A stretch of DNA of 64,000 bases from Calothrix sp. PCC 7507 (GTDB lineage: Bacteria; Cyanobacteriota; Cyanobacteriia; Cyanobacteriales; Nostocaceae), in assembly GCF_000316575.1 (NCBI RefSeq), contig NC_019682.1:186001-250000 (forward strand), in the 5' to 3' direction. Below the pieces are notes generated by a model. That model searched no databases. It saw only the letters and a list, made by a program, of their open reading frames with translations, and was not told the origin of the DNA. Made by a program: the position numbers and the translations under genes. Of this stretch, positions 33,007-42,031 are shown in pieces. The first letter of the stretch is position 1. The number at the start of each line of letters is the position of its first letter.

Positions 33007-34830
33007 ATGAAGGCTGAAGATTTATTTAATCAGGGACTAAACAAAAATTTTCAAGGGGAGTTTGAAGAAGCGATCGCCTATTACACCCAAGCTATTGAGT
33101 TAGATCCTGACTATGCTGAGGCTTATCATAACCGAGCTATTATACTTAGTAGTGGAATCAAAGATTATCACGGAGCGATCGCTGACTATAACCGAGCATT
33201 ACAAATCAATCCCAATTTCGCCGAAGCATACAGCAATCGGGCTAATGCTCGTTACTTTTTAGAAGATTATCAGGGTGCGATCGCTGACTATAACCGAGCA
33301 TTACAAATCAATCCCCACCTCTCTGAATCTTACCACGGTCGGGGTAAAGCCTCTAAAGCCCTCGGAGACTATGAAACAGCAATTGCTGATTATCGCCAAG
33401 CATTGCAGATTAATCCCCAGTTAACTAGTTATATAAATATTGATATCGCCAATGCTTACCATAATCAGGGTGTGAGCCGTTGCGATCAAGGAGATAATCA
33501 AGGAGCGATCGCCGATTTTAACCAAGCTTTGCAACTACATCCTCATTTTGCTGCAGCCTATAGCAACCGTGGTAATGCTTACCATCTCTTAGGAGACTAT
33601 CACCAAGCGATCGCCGATCAAAATCAGGCATTAAAACTAGAACCCAAGTTAGCAGAAGCGTACCATAACCTAGGGAATGCCTACTACTCTCTAGGAGACT
33701 ATCAAAGTGCGATCGCCAATTACAACCGCGCCTTAGAAATCAAGCCCGAATTTGCCGGCGCTTATTACAACCGAGGTCTAGTTTTTGCTCACATCAAAGA
33801 ATATGACCAAGCATTAGCAGATTTTAGCGAAGCTGTCAAGTTAAATCCTGATGATGTCCAAGCCTACTGTGAGCGGGGTTTGGTGCATAGTTCCTTGGGT
33901 AACTATCAAGGAGCGATCGCTGATTATGACCAAGCGTTGCAAAAAAATCCCACTCTTGGTTTAGTCTACGGATTTCGCGCGAATGCTAAACGACGGCTAG
34001 CCGACTATCAAGGAGCTATCGAAGATAGTACTCGACTGCTGCGACTTAATCCTCTACTTGCAGAAGGATATTGCGATCGCGCCGTGGCTCGTCGTAGTTT
34101 AGGAGACTATCAAGGTGCAATTAAAGATTACGATCGGGCATTGCTTTTCGATGCTAATTTAGCCGCTGCTTACTACGGTCGAGGGATTGTCTACGAAGCT
34201 ATGCAAGATTATCAAAGAGCAATTGCAGATAACACCCAAGCCATAAAAATTGAGCCGAATTTTTCTCCAGCATACTGCAATCGGGGCAACGCCCGCCGCC
34301 TGTTAGGAGATGAACAAGGAGCGATCGCTGATTACAATCAAGCATTACAAATCAATCCCGATTTCGGTGAAGCTTATTATAACCGGGCTTCGATTCGTTA
34401 CGCTCTCAAAGACTATCGGGGTGCGATCGCCGATTACACCCAAGCTTTGCGGTTAAATCCCCACTCAGCCGCATTTTATAGCGATCGCGGCAATGCTCAC
34501 TACGCCCTAGAAGACTATCAGGGAGCCATAGCAGATTATAATCAGGCGATCGCCCTTGAGCCTAGCTTTGCTGATGACTGGTTTAACCGGGGTAGGAGTC
34601 GTTCTCTGTTGGGAGACTTACAGGGCGCACTTGTAGACTTAAAACAAGCTTTAGAATTGCAGCCTCATTGGGCCGAAGCCTATATTGTGCGAGCTGATGT
34701 CTACCGGAATTTGGGAGACACTCAAAAAGCGATCGCTGACTTTCAAGCATCCGCCGACCTTTATTACAAACAAGGAAATAAGCAGTATTACCGCCAAATT
34801 CTCAACTTGATTGCAGAACTTCAGCCCTAA
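33007..34830 (+). CDS. protein made of tetratricopeptide repeats
   Basis: The 607-residue protein consists almost entirely of about seventeen 34-residue TPRs of the form YNRALQINPNFAEAYSNRANARYFLEDYQGAIADYN. It has no signal peptide, membrane helix or catalytic domain, so it is probably a cytosolic scaffold or protein-binding superhelix. Many repeats carry a HIP1 octamer at the same codons (GGAGCGATCGCTGAT), which reflects repeat duplication. It has its own upstream region full of mobile repeats, and a likely terminator follows at 34944-34980. Confidence 0.92.
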   Translation: MKAEDLFNQGLNKNFQGEFEEAIAYYTQAIELDPDYAEAYHNRAIILSSGIKDYHGAIADYNRALQINPNFAEAYSNRANARYFLEDYQGAIADYNRALQINPHLSESYHGRGKASKALGDYETAIADYRQALQINPQLTSYINIDIANAYHNQGVSRCDQGDNQGAIADFNQALQLHPHFAAAYSNRGNAYHLLGDYHQAIADQNQALKLEPKLAEAYHNLGNAYYSLGDYQSAIANYNRALEIKPEFAGAYYNRGLVFAHIKEYDQALADFSEAVKLNPDDVQAYCERGLVHSSLGNYQGAIADYDQALQKNPTLGLVYGFRANAKRRLADYQGAIEDSTRLLRLNPLLAEGYCDRAVARRSLGDYQGAIKDYDRALLFDANLAAAYYGRGIVYEAMQDYQRAIADNTQAIKIEPNFSPAYCNRGNARRLLGDEQGAIADYNQALQINPDFGEAYYNRASIRYALKDYRGAIADYTQALRLNPHSAAFYSDRGNAHYALEDYQGAIADYNQAIALEPSFADDWFNRGRSRSLLGDLQGALVDLKQALELQPHWAEAYIVRADVYRNLGDTQKAIADFQASADLYYKQGNKQYYRQILNLIAELQP

Positions 34831-34943
34831 CTTGCTTATGCAATTTCTGCATTCATCTAATTCTTGTATTGCATCATACACTAGCATAGAAATTGACTAA
34901 CTGCCATGATTAAGTAGTTCATAGTATTGTTTTTTTGCATTAC

Positions 34944-34985
34944 AGGCGGACACCGATGGCAAGGCGAATCCGCCTCTTTGTCGTT
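34944..34985 (+). terminator. likely intrinsic terminator after the TPR gene
   Basis: AGGCGGA (34944-34950) pairs with TCCGCCT (34969-34975) and is followed by CTTTGTCGTTTTTCC. The stem is short, but its position 115 bases after the TPR stop and the T-rich tail fit rho-independent termination. Confidence 0.5.
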
Positions 34986-35037
34986 TTTCCTTATCCCCTC
35001 ATCTCACCCAGCCCCATGCCTCATTGCCCCATCCTGA

Positions 35038-35195
35038 TCAAAAATCGCGGCAAAGTTCTTGTGGTAATTGTTTCAGCGTATGTTGAAAGGGAGTAGGGTC
35101 ATTTAACCCTTGTGCCAGAATTATAGAGCCTTGAATTGCAATCACCGCATCTTCCGTGCGCTGTTGCGTAATAGTGACCGGTGAAGGACTTATCA
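35038..35195 (-). pseudogene. TetR-family regulator relic (C-terminal end)
   Basis: The minus-strand frame ending at the TGA at 35038-35040 encodes TEDAVIAIQGSIILAQG followed by LNDPTPFQHTLKQLPQELC. This resembles the C-terminus of cyanobacterial TetR-type repressors. The preceding DNA-binding and ligand domains are missing; upstream the sequence turns into a CATAGCGTCTC-type repeat (35200-35265). The relic lies within a 540-base gap that otherwise holds only a terminator, repeats and the promoter of the next gene. Confidence 0.6.
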
Positions 35196-35370
35196 TGAAG
35201 ACTGCAAGCTACGCATAGCTTCCCCAAAGGGGTACGCCCTGAGCGTCAGCCGAACGGGAGCAGGGGGAGAAAGAGTTTTCAGGTTTTTGCACAGATGCGG
35301 GATTCATAATTAATCAGCCCGACATGATATAACTTCCACTTATACACCTATCTCATGAGATGAGCTATGT

Positions 35371-35955
35371 ATGCCACGTAAATTTATTCAACTCGCCTTT
35401 ACTCCTGCTGTCAAAGCAGCCCAAGCACAACGCGGTTCGCGACAGACTTACGCCCGATTTGAACAAAATGGGCCGGAAAACGATACCATCACCCCAGACA
35501 TAGCAGAATTTATCGCTCAAATGGATGGATTCTACTTGGGAACTGTCAGTTCTAATGGCTATCCTTACATTCAGTTTCGCGGTGGACAGCCCGGTTTTTT
35601 GAAAGTATTAGATGACAAGACTTTGGGTTTTGCTGACTTTAAAGGAAATGCTCAATATGTTACCGTTGGCAATCTTTCAGAAAATGACAAAGCTTTCTTA
35701 TTTTTAATGGATTATCGCCATCGCAAACGGCTGAAAATTTGGGGGCGAGCCAGGTATGTAGAAGATAATAGCCAAATAATCGCACAACTTGCGGTTCCCA
35801 ACTATGAAGCGGAGATTGAACGAGTGATGATGTTTCAAGTTGAAGCTTGGAATTGGAACTGTCCACAGCACATTCCTATTCGTTATTCTGAGCAAGAAGT
35901 AGCAGCATTGCAAGCCAGAATCACAGAACTAGAAAAACTGCTTGCTGGTAAGTAA
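35371..35955 (+). CDS. pyridoxamine 5'-phosphate oxidase-fold protein
   Basis: The 194-residue protein has the split-barrel FMN-binding pattern: AEFIAQMDGFYLGTVSSNGYPYIQFRGGQPGFLKVLDDKTLGFADFKGN, then DKAFLFLMDYRHRKRLKIWGRARYVED. This fits the general-stress/flavin-dependent group of PPOX-fold proteins. A C-terminal helix (VAALQARITELEKLLAG) may mediate dimerisation. The substrate is unknown. A degraded TetR gene lies just upstream and may have been its regulator. A strong terminator follows at 35986-36025. Confidence 0.85.
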   Translation: MPRKFIQLAFTPAVKAAQAQRGSRQTYARFEQNGPENDTITPDIAEFIAQMDGFYLGTVSSNGYPYIQFRGGQPGFLKVLDDKTLGFADFKGNAQYVTVGNLSENDKAFLFLMDYRHRKRLKIWGRARYVEDNSQIIAQLAVPNYEAEIERVMMFQVEAWNWNCPQHIPIRYSEQEVAALQARITELEKLLAGK

Positions 35956-35985
35956 TACCAAGAAATGTACATGCGGATCATAAAG

Positions 35986-36030
35986 AAAAAGTTTGCGCTC
36001 CTGTTCCCGGTACGCGCAAACTTTTTCGCT
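35986..36030 (+). terminator. intrinsic terminator after the PPOX-fold gene
   Basis: AAAAAGTTTGCGC (from about 35986) pairs perfectly with GCGCAAACTTTTT (to about 36025) around a 15-base loop. The A-run and T-run at the ends allow function in both directions, though the next gene on the right runs the same way. Confidence 0.85.
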
Positions 36031-36191
36031 ATAGTTTTAACTAACCAATTCTAAATTTTTGCTTTAGTTCCAAAATTGACCAGATAAAGGCGATCGCCTA
36101 GGATTAGCAATCATCACAGGTGGTATTTTCCTTCGCATCGTCAGGCTATCATGTACTCGAAATCTATGCAGCATAAAACCCAAGGTTTTGC

Positions 36192-37211
36192 ATGAAAGTA
36201 GCAGTCTTCAGTACCAAAGCCTACGATCGGCAGTTTTTAGCAGCTGCAAATTCTCAGCAACAACACGATTTAGTGTTCTTTGAACCCCGTCTCAATCAGG
36301 ATACCGCCATCTTAGCCTCTGGATTCCCGGCGGTTTGCGTATTTGTGCATGACCAAGTTGATGCTTCCACTTTAAAGATTCTCGCCGCAAACGGAACTCG
36401 CTTGGTTGCTCTGCGTTGTGCAGGGTTTAACAATGTGGACTTAAAAGCCGCCGCAGAATTAGGAATTACCATTGTAAGGGTTCCGGCTTATTCGCCCTAT
36501 GGAGTCGCAGAACATGCTGTAGGGCTAATTTTGAGCCTGAATCGTAAAATTCATCGTGCCCATAATCGCATCCGGGAAGGCAATTTCTCCCTAGATGGAC
36601 TGTTGGGATTTAACCTGAACGATCGCACAGTCGGAATTATCGGTACAGGAAAAATCGGTCTGATTTTGGGACAGATTATGAAAGGCTTTGGCTGTCACCT
36701 ACTCGCCTATGACGTGTATCAAAACCCAGAATTAGAGGCTCTGGGTGGTAAGTATGTGGAGTTGTCTGAATTATTTGCCAAATCTGATATTATCTCCCTA
36801 CATTGTCCCTTGATTCCCGAAACGCATCATTTGATAGATGAAGAAGCGATCGCCCAGATGAAGCCGGGTATGATGATCATTAACACTAGCCGAGGAGCGC
36901 TGATTGATACCCAAGCAGTAATTGAGGGATTGAAATCTGGCAACATTGGCTATCTTGGTGTAGATGTATACGAACAAGAATCGGAATTGTTCTTTGAGGA
37001 TTTGTCTGGTGAAATCATTCAGGATGATATTTTCCAAAGACTAACAACTTTCCCCAATGTCCTCATCACTGGACATCAAGCCTTCTTTACGGCAGAAGCT
37101 CTCAGTAATATTGCTGATACAACCTTTGCGAATATCACCGACTTCGAGCAGAAGCGTCCCTGTCCTCATGAGATTAGCCACCAACCGCAATCAGTCGTCA
37201 GTAAACAGTGA
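36192..37211 (+). CDS. ldhA: D-lactate dehydrogenase (2-hydroxyacid dehydrogenase family)
   Basis: The 339-residue enzyme reduces pyruvate to D-lactate with NADH during dark or anaerobic metabolism. It shows LVALRCAGFNNVDLKAA, VPAYSPYGVAEHAVGLIL, the NAD-binding VGIIGTGKIG, SLHCPLIPETHHLI, MIINTSRGALIDT with the catalytic Arg and VLITGHQAFFT with the catalytic His. The last ten residues (HQPQSVVSKQ) are encoded by the CAGTCGTCAGTAAACAGTG repeat, so the C-terminus appears slightly extended by repeat DNA. It is a single gene with its own promoter region. Confidence 0.92.
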   Translation: MKVAVFSTKAYDRQFLAAANSQQQHDLVFFEPRLNQDTAILASGFPAVCVFVHDQVDASTLKILAANGTRLVALRCAGFNNVDLKAAAELGITIVRVPAYSPYGVAEHAVGLILSLNRKIHRAHNRIREGNFSLDGLLGFNLNDRTVGIIGTGKIGLILGQIMKGFGCHLLAYDVYQNPELEALGGKYVELSELFAKSDIISLHCPLIPETHHLIDEEAIAQMKPGMMIINTSRGALIDTQAVIEGLKSGNIGYLGVDVYEQESELFFEDLSGEIIQDDIFQRLTTFPNVLITGHQAFFTAEALSNIADTTFANITDFEQKRPCPHEISHQPQSVVSKQ

Positions 37212-37262
37212 ACAGTCATTCCCATCTGCCAGCGGCATCCTTTTAAAGGACGGGACTCTGGC

Positions 37263-37302
37263 TCCCAACTGATAACTGATAACTGATAACTGATAACTGA
37301 TG
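37263..37302. repeat. AACTGATAACTG short tandem repeat
   Basis: Four tandem copies of the 10-base unit AACTGATAAC lie between the convergent ldhA and DUF4912 genes. Shorter runs of the same unit occur at 14252-14276, 41398-41425 and 59217-59285. This is a common Nostocales intergenic motif. Confidence 0.8.
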
Positions 37303-38286
37303 TTAGGCTTCAGGAGTGTCTTGAGAGAACTTTTTATGGATCGTTCTAGCTTGTTCTCCATCAACAGCAGTTGCTGTGAGCAGATATTCAATTAAGCTAT
37401 CTGAGAAAGGGATACGTAAATGAAAAGTACCATCTGGCTTAAGTTTGATGGCATTACCTCCAATGCTGACAGCGGCATCTGGCTGAGTTGCTCCGTGAAT
37501 AATTAGCTCCGCATCTGCTACAAACCAAAAATCTGTTTGGGGGCGGCTGAAGACGCGCACCGATGCGGAACGGGCGATTGACTCCCAGCGATCGCCTTCT
37601 GCAACATAACCAATTTCGGTGATGTAGTCGCGATCGCTTGCCGGAATTGTCACAAAGATATCGTGGGCGACTGATTCTAATTCATACTGCTGCACAAGTT
37701 GGGGAACTTGATAACTCAGGTCGCGGCCTGTGACATCATATAGTCGTAGTGCTAATTGAGACACTCCAGAATTGTGCAGCGCTTGCTTTTGAGTATCGGG
37801 GATGTGCCAAGAAACGTAAGCCCATTTAGGAGTTCTGGATGTGAGGACAATACTCGCTTCAATATCTTCCTCTGGGGAATCAGCAGTTTGTTCATCCACA
37901 GGAAGAGGGCTAAAAACACGTACTGTAGCGGAACGGGCGATTGACTCCCAGCGATCGCCTTCTGCAACATAACCAATTTCGCTGATGTAGTCGCGATCGC
38001 TTGCCGGAATATCTACAAAGCGATCGTGTGCGGCTGATTCTAATTCATACTGCTGCACCAGATGGGGAACTTGATAACTCAAGTCAATCCCTGTGACATC
38101 ATATAGTCGTAGTGCTAATTGAGACACCCCGGAATTTTGCAGTGCTTGCTTTTGAATGTCGGGAATGTGCCAAGAAACGCCAGCCAACTGCGAAGATTGA
38201 GGTGTCAGGACGACACTTGCTTCAATATCTTCCTCTGGGGAATCAGCAGTTTGTTCATCCGCATGAAGAGGGCTGAAGACGCGCAC
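37303..38286 (-). CDS. C-terminal DUF4912 repeats of a frameshifted PstS-like protein
   Basis: This 327-residue frame contains the last DUF4912 repeats (SQLAGVSWHIPDIQKQALQ, LRLYDVTGIDLSYQVPHLVQQYELE, SDRDYITEIGYVAEGDRWESIARS) followed by an Ig-like end (AELIIHGATQPDAAVSIGGN, GTFHLRIPFSDSLIEYLLTAT). It has no start of its own beyond an internal Met. It continues the gene at 38408-41350 after a one-base shift at about 38416-38422, where one repeat reads GCTGGCCCCAG instead of GCTGCACCAG. The pair therefore represents one gene of about 1,340 codons. Confidence 0.8.
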   Translation of the reverse strand: MRVFSPLHADEQTADSPEEDIEASVVLTPQSSQLAGVSWHIPDIQKQALQNSGVSQLALRLYDVTGIDLSYQVPHLVQQYELESAAHDRFVDIPASDRDYISEIGYVAEGDRWESIARSATVRVFSPLPVDEQTADSPEEDIEASIVLTSRTPKWAYVSWHIPDTQKQALHNSGVSQLALRLYDVTGRDLSYQVPQLVQQYELESVAHDIFVTIPASDRDYITEIGYVAEGDRWESIARSASVRVFSRPQTDFWFVADAELIIHGATQPDAAVSIGGNAIKLKPDGTFHLRIPFSDSLIEYLLTATAVDGEQARTIHKKFSQDTPEA

Positions 38287-38407
38287 CGATGCGGAACGGG
38301 CGATTGACTCCCAGCGATCGCCTTCTGCAACATAGCCAATTTCGGTGATGTAGTCGCGATCGCTCGCCGGAATATCTACAAAGCGATCGTGTGCGGCTGA
38401 TTCTAAT

Positions 38408-41350
38408 TCATACTGCTGGCCCCAGATGGGGAACTTGATAACTCAAGTCAATCCCTGTGACATCATATAGTCGTAGTGCTAATTGAGACACCCCGGAATT
38501 TTGCAGTGTGGCTTTTTGAATGTCGGGAATGTGCCAAGAAACTTTAGCAGACTGCGAAGATTGAGGTGTCAGGACAACAGTTGCTTCAATATCTTCCTCT
38601 GGGGAATCAGCAGTTTGTTCATCCACAGGAAGAGGGCTAAAAACACGTACTGTAGCGGAACGGGCGATTGACTCCCAGCGATCGCCTTCTGCAACATAGC
38701 CAATTTCGGTGATGTAGTCGCGATCGCTCGCCGGAATATCTACAAAGCGATCGTGTGCGGCTGATTCTAATTCATACTGCTGCACCAGATGGGGAACTTG
38801 ATAACTCAAGTCAATCCCTGTGACATCATATAGTCGTAGTGCTAATTGAGACACCCCGGAATTTTGCAGTGTGGCTTTTTGAATGTCGGGAATGTGCCAA
38901 GAAACTTTAGCAGACTGCGAAGATTGAGGTGTCAGGACAACAGTTGCAGAAGTTGCTGAGTTACTGGCTACTGGTGCAATTTCTGCCTGTGCATTGGATT
39001 CTGAAGCATTCTGAATGCCATAAATCGTTGCCCAGGCTCCAATCCCTGCTCCTGCGGCTAAGGCTGCACCACCTGCTAAAGCTTCTGGAAAGTTAGATGT
39101 TGCTTCCGTTGTCGTCTCTGGCAAATCAGAAACAATTTCGATAGTATCTTCCTCTATCAGATTGGCTGTAGGTTCAGCTGCATCAGCGACTGCATTTAAT
39201 TCTACTTCTGGCAGTTCTGGTAATTCAGCAACAGTGAATCCTACATCTGTGGTTATTTCTGGTAATTCTGGCTCAACGGGAAATATTTCCGCCGTGGGTA
39301 ATTCAGCAACAGCGAATCCTGCATCTGTGTTTATTTCTGGTAATTCTGGCTCAACGGGAAATATTTCCGCCGTGGGTAATTCCGCAGCAGCGAATCCTGA
39401 ATCTGTGGTTATTTCCGGTAATTCTGGCTCAACGGGGAATATTTCCGCCGTGGGTAATGCTGCATCTGTGCTGAGTTCTGGTAATTCCGCAGCAGCGAAT
39501 CCTGAATCTGTGGTTATTTCCGGTAATTCTGGCTCAACGGGGAATATTTCCGCCGTGGGTAATTCAGCAACAGCGAATCCTGCATCTGTGGTTATTTCTG
39601 GTAATTCTGGCTCAACGGGAAATATTTCTGGCAGTTCTGGTGAGTTTAATTCAGAAATATTACTGTCTTGTGCAGTCTCATTATTTTCTTGTATGTCTAA
39701 CCCTGTTCCAGAATTAGCAGACCAGATAGCTGCTCCTGCTAAGGCTGCATCTTCAGTATAATTAGCATCTTCGGCGATATTTGATTCTACTAGGGGTTGC
39801 TGTTCTTGAGTGGTGCCGATATTCCAGATATCTGTATCAGATGCTACTTCGGGAAGCTCTATAGCTTCTGGGACAAATGGAGATACTTCAGCCGTCGATG
39901 GTGCTATGTCAGATGCAACTATGGGCACATCGGGCAATTGTGGATATGAAGTATTAACAACGGCGGCTGGTGCTTCTATATCCCATGCAGCTTCATCAGA
40001 CTCTGGAGTAGATGCTACCTGAGAGTGTCTGTTATTAATGGGATTAGCAGTTATTTCAGTATTTGCCCCCATGCCTAGAGCAACATCACCCGCTACGGCT
40101 GGATTTTCAGTAGGGGTGATATTATCTACACTGTTGGATGTAGTTAAGATTGTGCCTGCATCCAAGCTAGCGTTTGTGTCTTGTCCTGATGAAGGGCTGG
40201 GAGTTGGTTCTGGTTCGTTATCTGTGGCTTCATTTGTGGAAGAGCGTCTATTCAGGAACCACCAGATAAATAATCCACCAATTAAAGGCAACAGTAACAA
40301 TAAAAGTATTGCTGGGCTGATTGCCGCACTAGAATTGTTTTTTACAGGAGTGGTTACTGGCTGCTCACTGGGAGCAACTGTGGGAGGAGTTGTCGCCTCA
40401 GCAGTGGGGGAGGGAGTTGCAGCTATGGCCACTACTGGGGATTTGCCTTCAGCGATCGCTTGTGCTTCAGTATTTCTAGCTGCATCTATGGCTTGTTGTC
40501 CTGGGGATGCGATCGCAAAGCCGAGAAAACTTGCTATAGCTGGACTAGGATTTTTTTTGTAGACGTAAACTAAAGGTTGGGAGAAAGGATATTTAGGATT
40601 AATTGGCGAGATTTGATTTACACTAATCAGTCGCACATCTGGCAACTTCGACAAATGATTAGCTAATCCATAGCTAATGCCATCCTTGCCTAGTTGCTTA
40701 ACGATTTCTGCGGTGTTATCTTCACCCACTTGGGTAGCATTAGAGCTAGTGGCAAAGTTAGCATTTTTGAAGGCTGGGTAATTGCGAAAGTTGTTGCGAG
40801 TGTCACTCGTAGTTGGGCGATCAATAATTCTAATCTTACCTTTAGGCGCGCCTAGTTGCGACCAGTCTGTAATTTCCCCCCGAAAAATCTTGACAAATTG
40901 TTTATTAGTCAAATTTCCCTTAAAAGGATTTTCTGCACCAACTGCGATCGCAATCTTTTCTCGGCGTAAGCGGACTTGTTCGAGTCCTTCGGCTTTTTCT
41001 TCTGGTGTCAAGCCACGACTGAGCGCCACTAAATCAACTTTCCCATCCAGCATAGCTCTCAGTGCCGCATCAGTGCCGCTAGCGGACACTTCCACCTTCG
41101 TACCAGAGAACTGCTTTTCAAAACTTTGTTTTAGTCCTTGGTTGATTGCTGCCAAGCTATCTGAACCATCAATCCTTACAATCGTCCCATTTTCCACTGA
41201 TTGCGGCAGCGGAAAAGCCGGAGCATCAGTTGCAGATTGTGCCAGCATGGGTACTGGTACTAAAAGAGTTGCTGTTGTGGGGATAGTTGCTAGGGCAAGC
41301 AATAATGCCAGACTGACTATCGAATTATCTTTTTTTTCTTGTCGCCACAT
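38408..41350 (-). CDS. PstS-like substrate-binding protein with membrane anchor and DUF4912 repeats (N-terminal part)
   Basis: The 980-residue frame has a signal peptide, a PstS-type periplasmic binding domain (about 45-305: TIVRIDGSDSLAAINQGLKQSF, SGTDAALRAMLDGKVDLVALSRGLT, NPFKGNLTNKQFVKIFRGEITDWSQLG) and a transmembrane helix (about 348-368). Next comes a long acidic region with five copies of a 27-residue Pro/Glu/Ile repeat (EIFPVEPELPEI), a Gly/Ala-rich second helix (about 765-785) and DUF4912 repeats. It ends early (VPHLGPAV) because of a one-base insertion in a DUF4912 repeat. The layout suggests an envelope-anchored sensor or adaptor, not a soluble phosphate carrier. Confidence 0.82.
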   Translation of the reverse strand: MWRQEKKDNSIVSLALLLALATIPTTATLLVPVPMLAQSATDAPAFPLPQSVENGTIVRIDGSDSLAAINQGLKQSFEKQFSGTKVEVSASGTDAALRAMLDGKVDLVALSRGLTPEEKAEGLEQVRLRREKIAIAVGAENPFKGNLTNKQFVKIFRGEITDWSQLGAPKGKIRIIDRPTTSDTRNNFRNYPAFKNANFATSSNATQVGEDNTAEIVKQLGKDGISYGLANHLSKLPDVRLISVNQISPINPKYPFSQPLVYVYKKNPSPAIASFLGFAIASPGQQAIDAARNTEAQAIAEGKSPVVAIAATPSPTAEATTPPTVAPSEQPVTTPVKNNSSAAISPAILLLLLLPLIGGLFIWWFLNRRSSTNEATDNEPEPTPSPSSGQDTNASLDAGTILTTSNSVDNITPTENPAVAGDVALGMGANTEITANPINNRHSQVASTPESDEAAWDIEAPAAVVNTSYPQLPDVPIVASDIAPSTAEVSPFVPEAIELPEVASDTDIWNIGTTQEQQPLVESNIAEDANYTEDAALAGAAIWSANSGTGLDIQENNETAQDSNISELNSPELPEIFPVEPELPEITTDAGFAVAELPTAEIFPVEPELPEITTDSGFAAAELPELSTDAALPTAEIFPVEPELPEITTDSGFAAAELPTAEIFPVEPELPEINTDAGFAVAELPTAEIFPVEPELPEITTDVGFTVAELPELPEVELNAVADAAEPTANLIEEDTIEIVSDLPETTTEATSNFPEALAGGAALAAGAGIGAWATIYGIQNASESNAQAEIAPVASNSATSATVVLTPQSSQSAKVSWHIPDIQKATLQNSGVSQLALRLYDVTGIDLSYQVPHLVQQYELESAAHDRFVDIPASDRDYITEIGYVAEGDRWESIARSATVRVFSPLPVDEQTADSPEEDIEATVVLTPQSSQSAKVSWHIPDIQKATLQNSGVSQLALRLYDVTGIDLSYQVPHLGPAV

Positions 41351-42031
41351 AATGCCCCTTGTGCAAGGTAAAAGAAACAGAAACTTGGCCAGTCTTCAAC
41401 AGTTATCAGTCATCAGTTATCAGCAAGGAACTGCTGCAAGCGATTGGGAGTCAGAGTTCCCCACTTCTAATCATCGGTGGGTTACCCTGCGGGATCTTGC
41501 TACAGTCGGAGATCAGATCCCCGACTGTAACCGTGATAGCTGTTAACCGTTAACTGATTTAACGTCATTTTTTTATGAAGGAGACGCGCTAATTATACAT
41601 CTCTAGCTATCTTGCTTTGAAGTTACTGTAGAGGCGATCGCTAAAGTAACGCGAGTTCGATGAACCTCTCCCCAACCCCTCTCCGAGACGGAGAGGGGCT
41701 TCAATATCCTGAGTTGGGCACAAAAAATTAGGGTTTTTAAGCCTCTCCCCGCTTCGGGGAGAGGTTTGGAGAGGGGTTATTTGGAATCTGTCGAACTCAC
41801 GCTAAAGTAGTACAATTTCACAAAATGCCTTGATTTGTCTCTAATAGCATGTTTGAAAAGTTTTGTCAGGTATAAAAAGTCATGCTGAGATGCTACCCTG
41901 CGGGAACGCTCCGCGAACATTCCGCTACGTTCCATACCCTTCTCCTGCGGAGACGCTGCGCGAACGGGAAGGCTTCGCCTACGCAATGACATTGTGTAAT
42001 TAATTCTGTCAGACTACTTAGCAGTGTCGAA
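41351..42031. repeat. repeat-filled intergenic stretch
   Basis: No gene is seen here. The stretch holds AACTGATAAC-type repeats (41398-41425) and GGGTTACCCTGCGGGATCTTG near 41470 (also seen at 32841). A hairpin of AACCTCTCCCC/GGGGAGAGGTT type lies at 41660-41780, nested with a smaller CTCTCCGAGACGGAGAG stem. A third repeat of the CCCTGCGGGAACGCTCCGCG type lies at 41885-41980. Promoter elements for the left gene must lie near 41351-41400. Confidence 0.7.

Noticed and set aside
39162-39761. 199-codon plus-strand frame rich in SGNSGSTGNISA
   Set aside because: It is the antisense of the acidic EIFPVEPELPEI repeats of the PstS-like gene, which has clear domains on the other strand.
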